Part shown: in pieces, positions 35,617 through 36,419 of the stretch | How positions within the stretch are numbered: position 1 is the stretch's first letter | How the letters are laid out: every line of letters starts with the position of its first letter | NCBI GenBank assembly: GCA_028698995.1 | Contig: JAQVVM010000048.1 | Location: forward strand, 1 to 36,419 | Length of the DNA stretch: 36,419 bases | Direction of reading: 5' to 3' | DNA from: Bacteroidales bacterium | GTDB lineage: Bacteria > Bacteroidota > Bacteroidia > Bacteroidales > PXBB01 | Notes under the pieces: model-generated | Seen by the model: the letters and a program-made list of their open reading frames with translations, nothing else | Databases searched by the model: none | What the model was told of the DNA's origin: nothing | Position numbers and translations under genes: made by a program

Positions 35617-36204
35617 CTACTCTTTTTTGTTGTTCTCCTGAAATTGTATGTCAGTGCTTAGATTAAAATGCTCAGGGTATTTGGCCTGCCTGCCTGTGTA
35701 GAAATTGGTAATGATTTCGAAGTCTTTATCATAATCGCCTGAAGGGTAAAGGATGTTTTCTGAAAGACCACAGATTTTATCTTTATAATCAATATAACCC
35801 AGCAAAACAGGGACATTGGCAGCTAGAGCAATAGAGTAGAATCCTTTTTTCCAGTTGTTGGTGTATTCTCTGGTTCCCTCCGGTGTTATTACAAGATACA
35901 TTTTTTCGTTTTTCTTAAAATAATCAACAAGCATTTTTGTAGTTCCTTTGGGTTGATTTCTATCAACAGGTACACCACCGCAAGCTTTAAGGAGTCCGGC
36001 AAGCGGAAAGAAAAAGGCTTCCTTTTTAATCATAAAACGGAATTTTTTTCTAATAATATTTGAGGCCAACCAACCTATAAAAAAATCGTAAAAACTGGTA
36101 TGTGGAGCTTGAATAATAACACACTTTTTAATATCAGGAGGAATCTGTCCTTTTATTTTCCATCCTTTAATTCTGAAGATAAAAAGCGAAATAATCTTTA
36201 ACAT
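35617..36204 (-). CDS. PlsC-like 1-acyl-glycerol-phosphate acyltransferase
   Basis: 195 residues from the ATG at 36204, preferred over a TTG at 36219. The acyltransferase motif I is HTSFYD (H35, D40), a motif II-like CGGVPVDR follows near 75-82, and motif III is TPEGTR (107-112). A hydrophobic start (about 1-11) suggests peripheral or single-pass inner-membrane association. It probably acylates lysophosphatidate or a related glycerolipid or lipid. It is shorter than typical PlsC (about 240 residues), matching the small 'PlsC-like' group, so the acceptor is uncertain. The stop lies 9 bases from the pbpC stop, with no terminator hairpin between. Confidence 0.85.
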   Translation of the reverse strand: MLKIISLFIFRIKGWKIKGQIPPDIKKCVIIQAPHTSFYDFFIGWLASNIIRKKFRFMIKKEAFFFPLAGLLKACGGVPVDRNQPKGTTKMLVDYFKKNEKMYLVITPEGTREYTNNWKKGFYSIALAANVPVLLGYIDYKDKICGLSENILYPSGDYDKDFEIITNFYTGRQAKYPEHFNLSTDIQFQENNKKE

Positions 36205-36238
36205 AGTCTCCAAATACAAAAAACAAAATGAAGTCTGT

Positions 36239-36246
36239 CAAAGGTA
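36239..36246 (-). promoter_or_regulatory. -7 box of the acyltransferase gene
   Basis: Minus-strand TACCTTTG is an exact TAnnTTTG match, 34 bases before the ATG. No -33 TTTG is found at 19-21 bases. Confidence 0.5.
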
Positions 36247-36305
36247 GTCAAATTTAATTAAACTGGATGCTCTAAAAGTTATGTTTATTGCCAGGATATT
36301 TCATT

Positions 36306-36337
36306 ATTTGATGTGCTGAAAAAAAATTAGACCTTTG
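36306..36337 (+). promoter_or_regulatory. Possible promoter at the edge of an insertion sequence
   Basis: TTTG (36307-36310) is followed after 19 bases by GACCTTTG (36330-36337), which differs from TAnnTTTG at the first two positions but keeps the TTTG. Transcription would begin at about 36344, on or next to the ATG at 36342, so the mRNA would be almost leaderless. GACCTTTGCAAAA also resembles the terminal repeats of several IS elements; the boundary cannot be fixed without the other end. Confidence 0.3.
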
Positions 36338-36341
36338 CAAA

Positions 36342-36419
36342 ATGGCAAAAATAAGCAGAGACTCCAAATGTATAGAGGAACATCTACTACGGTTATTAGT
36401 TCCGCAAGATATTCTCGAA
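36342..36419 (+). CDS. 5' part of a probable ISAon1-type transposase N-region ORF
   Basis: 26 codons from ATG to the window edge with no stop. The predicted start MAKISRDSKCIEEHLLRLL continues VPQDILE. The LLRLLVPQDILE pattern resembles the opening of the ISAon1-family 'N-region' protein of Bacteroidota insertion sequences (leucine-rich helix, then LLPxxIxxYF/HF). The identification is from memory of the family pattern over a short stretch, so it is tentative. If right, the main transposase ORF and right end lie beyond the window, and the neighbouring acyltransferase marks the junction with host DNA. Confidence 0.45.
   Translation, partial: MAKISRDSKCIEEHLLRLLVPQDILE

Noticed and set aside
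1..36419. CRISPR array, prophage, restriction-modification or toxin-antitoxin system
   Set aside because: I looked for regular spaced repeats and for typical phage, methylase and toxin proteins and saw none; all long ORFs fit housekeeping or envelope families.

Overview
The window looks like chromosome from a low-GC member of the Bacteroidota. Three lines of evidence agree. Four large secreted proteins end in type IX secretion (T9SS) sorting domains, two of type A and two of type B. Many genes have an exact TAnnTTTG box, the Bacteroidota -7 element, 15 to 100 bases upstream. Purine-rich Shine-Dalgarno sequences are mostly absent. I cannot place it below phylum level.

Layout. 1-5281: tail of an unidentified ORF, then two minus-strand genes for T9SS cargo, a PHP-type metallohydrolase and a lamin-tail/Ig-like adhesin-like protein. 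5365-8573: a tight plus-strand operon of aspartate-semialdehyde dehydrogenase, a DUF996-like membrane protein, a polyprenyl-phosphate-type GT2 and a GNAT acyltransferase. 8868-8951: tRNA-Leu(CAA) on the minus strand with a long downstream hairpin. 9055-11611: SanA-like membrane protein and a secreted S74-like surface protein. 11743-15606: thiL-polA operon. 15649-20954: trkH and trkA on the minus strand, separated by a plus-strand secreted M43 metalloprotease that has its own promoter and terminator. 21295-22968: MuiA-family protein. 23033-26649: minus-strand operon of acyl-CoA carboxyltransferase, biotin carrier protein and YifB/ComM ATPase. 26775-28083: glutathione peroxidase and riboflavin synthase. 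28204-31310: a T9SS type B multi-FN3 protein and a DUF202 protein. 31392-35607: plus-strand operon of GT2, GT4 and penicillin-binding protein 1C. 35617-36204: a convergent PlsC-like acyltransferase. 36342-36419: the first 26 codons of a probable ISAon1-type transposase, cut by the window edge.

How the genes fit together. Most of the content is housekeeping: DAP/threonine/methionine precursor supply, thiamine diphosphate, riboflavin, DNA repair, K+ uptake and peroxide defence. The rest concerns the cell envelope: T9SS-exported surface proteins, lipid-linked or LPS-type glycosyltransferases, peptidoglycan synthesis and phospholipid acylation. I found no CRISPR array, prophage, restriction-modification or recognisable defence island. 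The least explained parts are the gene pairings (asd with glycan genes, pbpC with LPS-type transferases, carboxyltransferase plus carrier without biotin carboxylase), the T9SS-exported PHP enzyme, and several regulatory-looking dyads.
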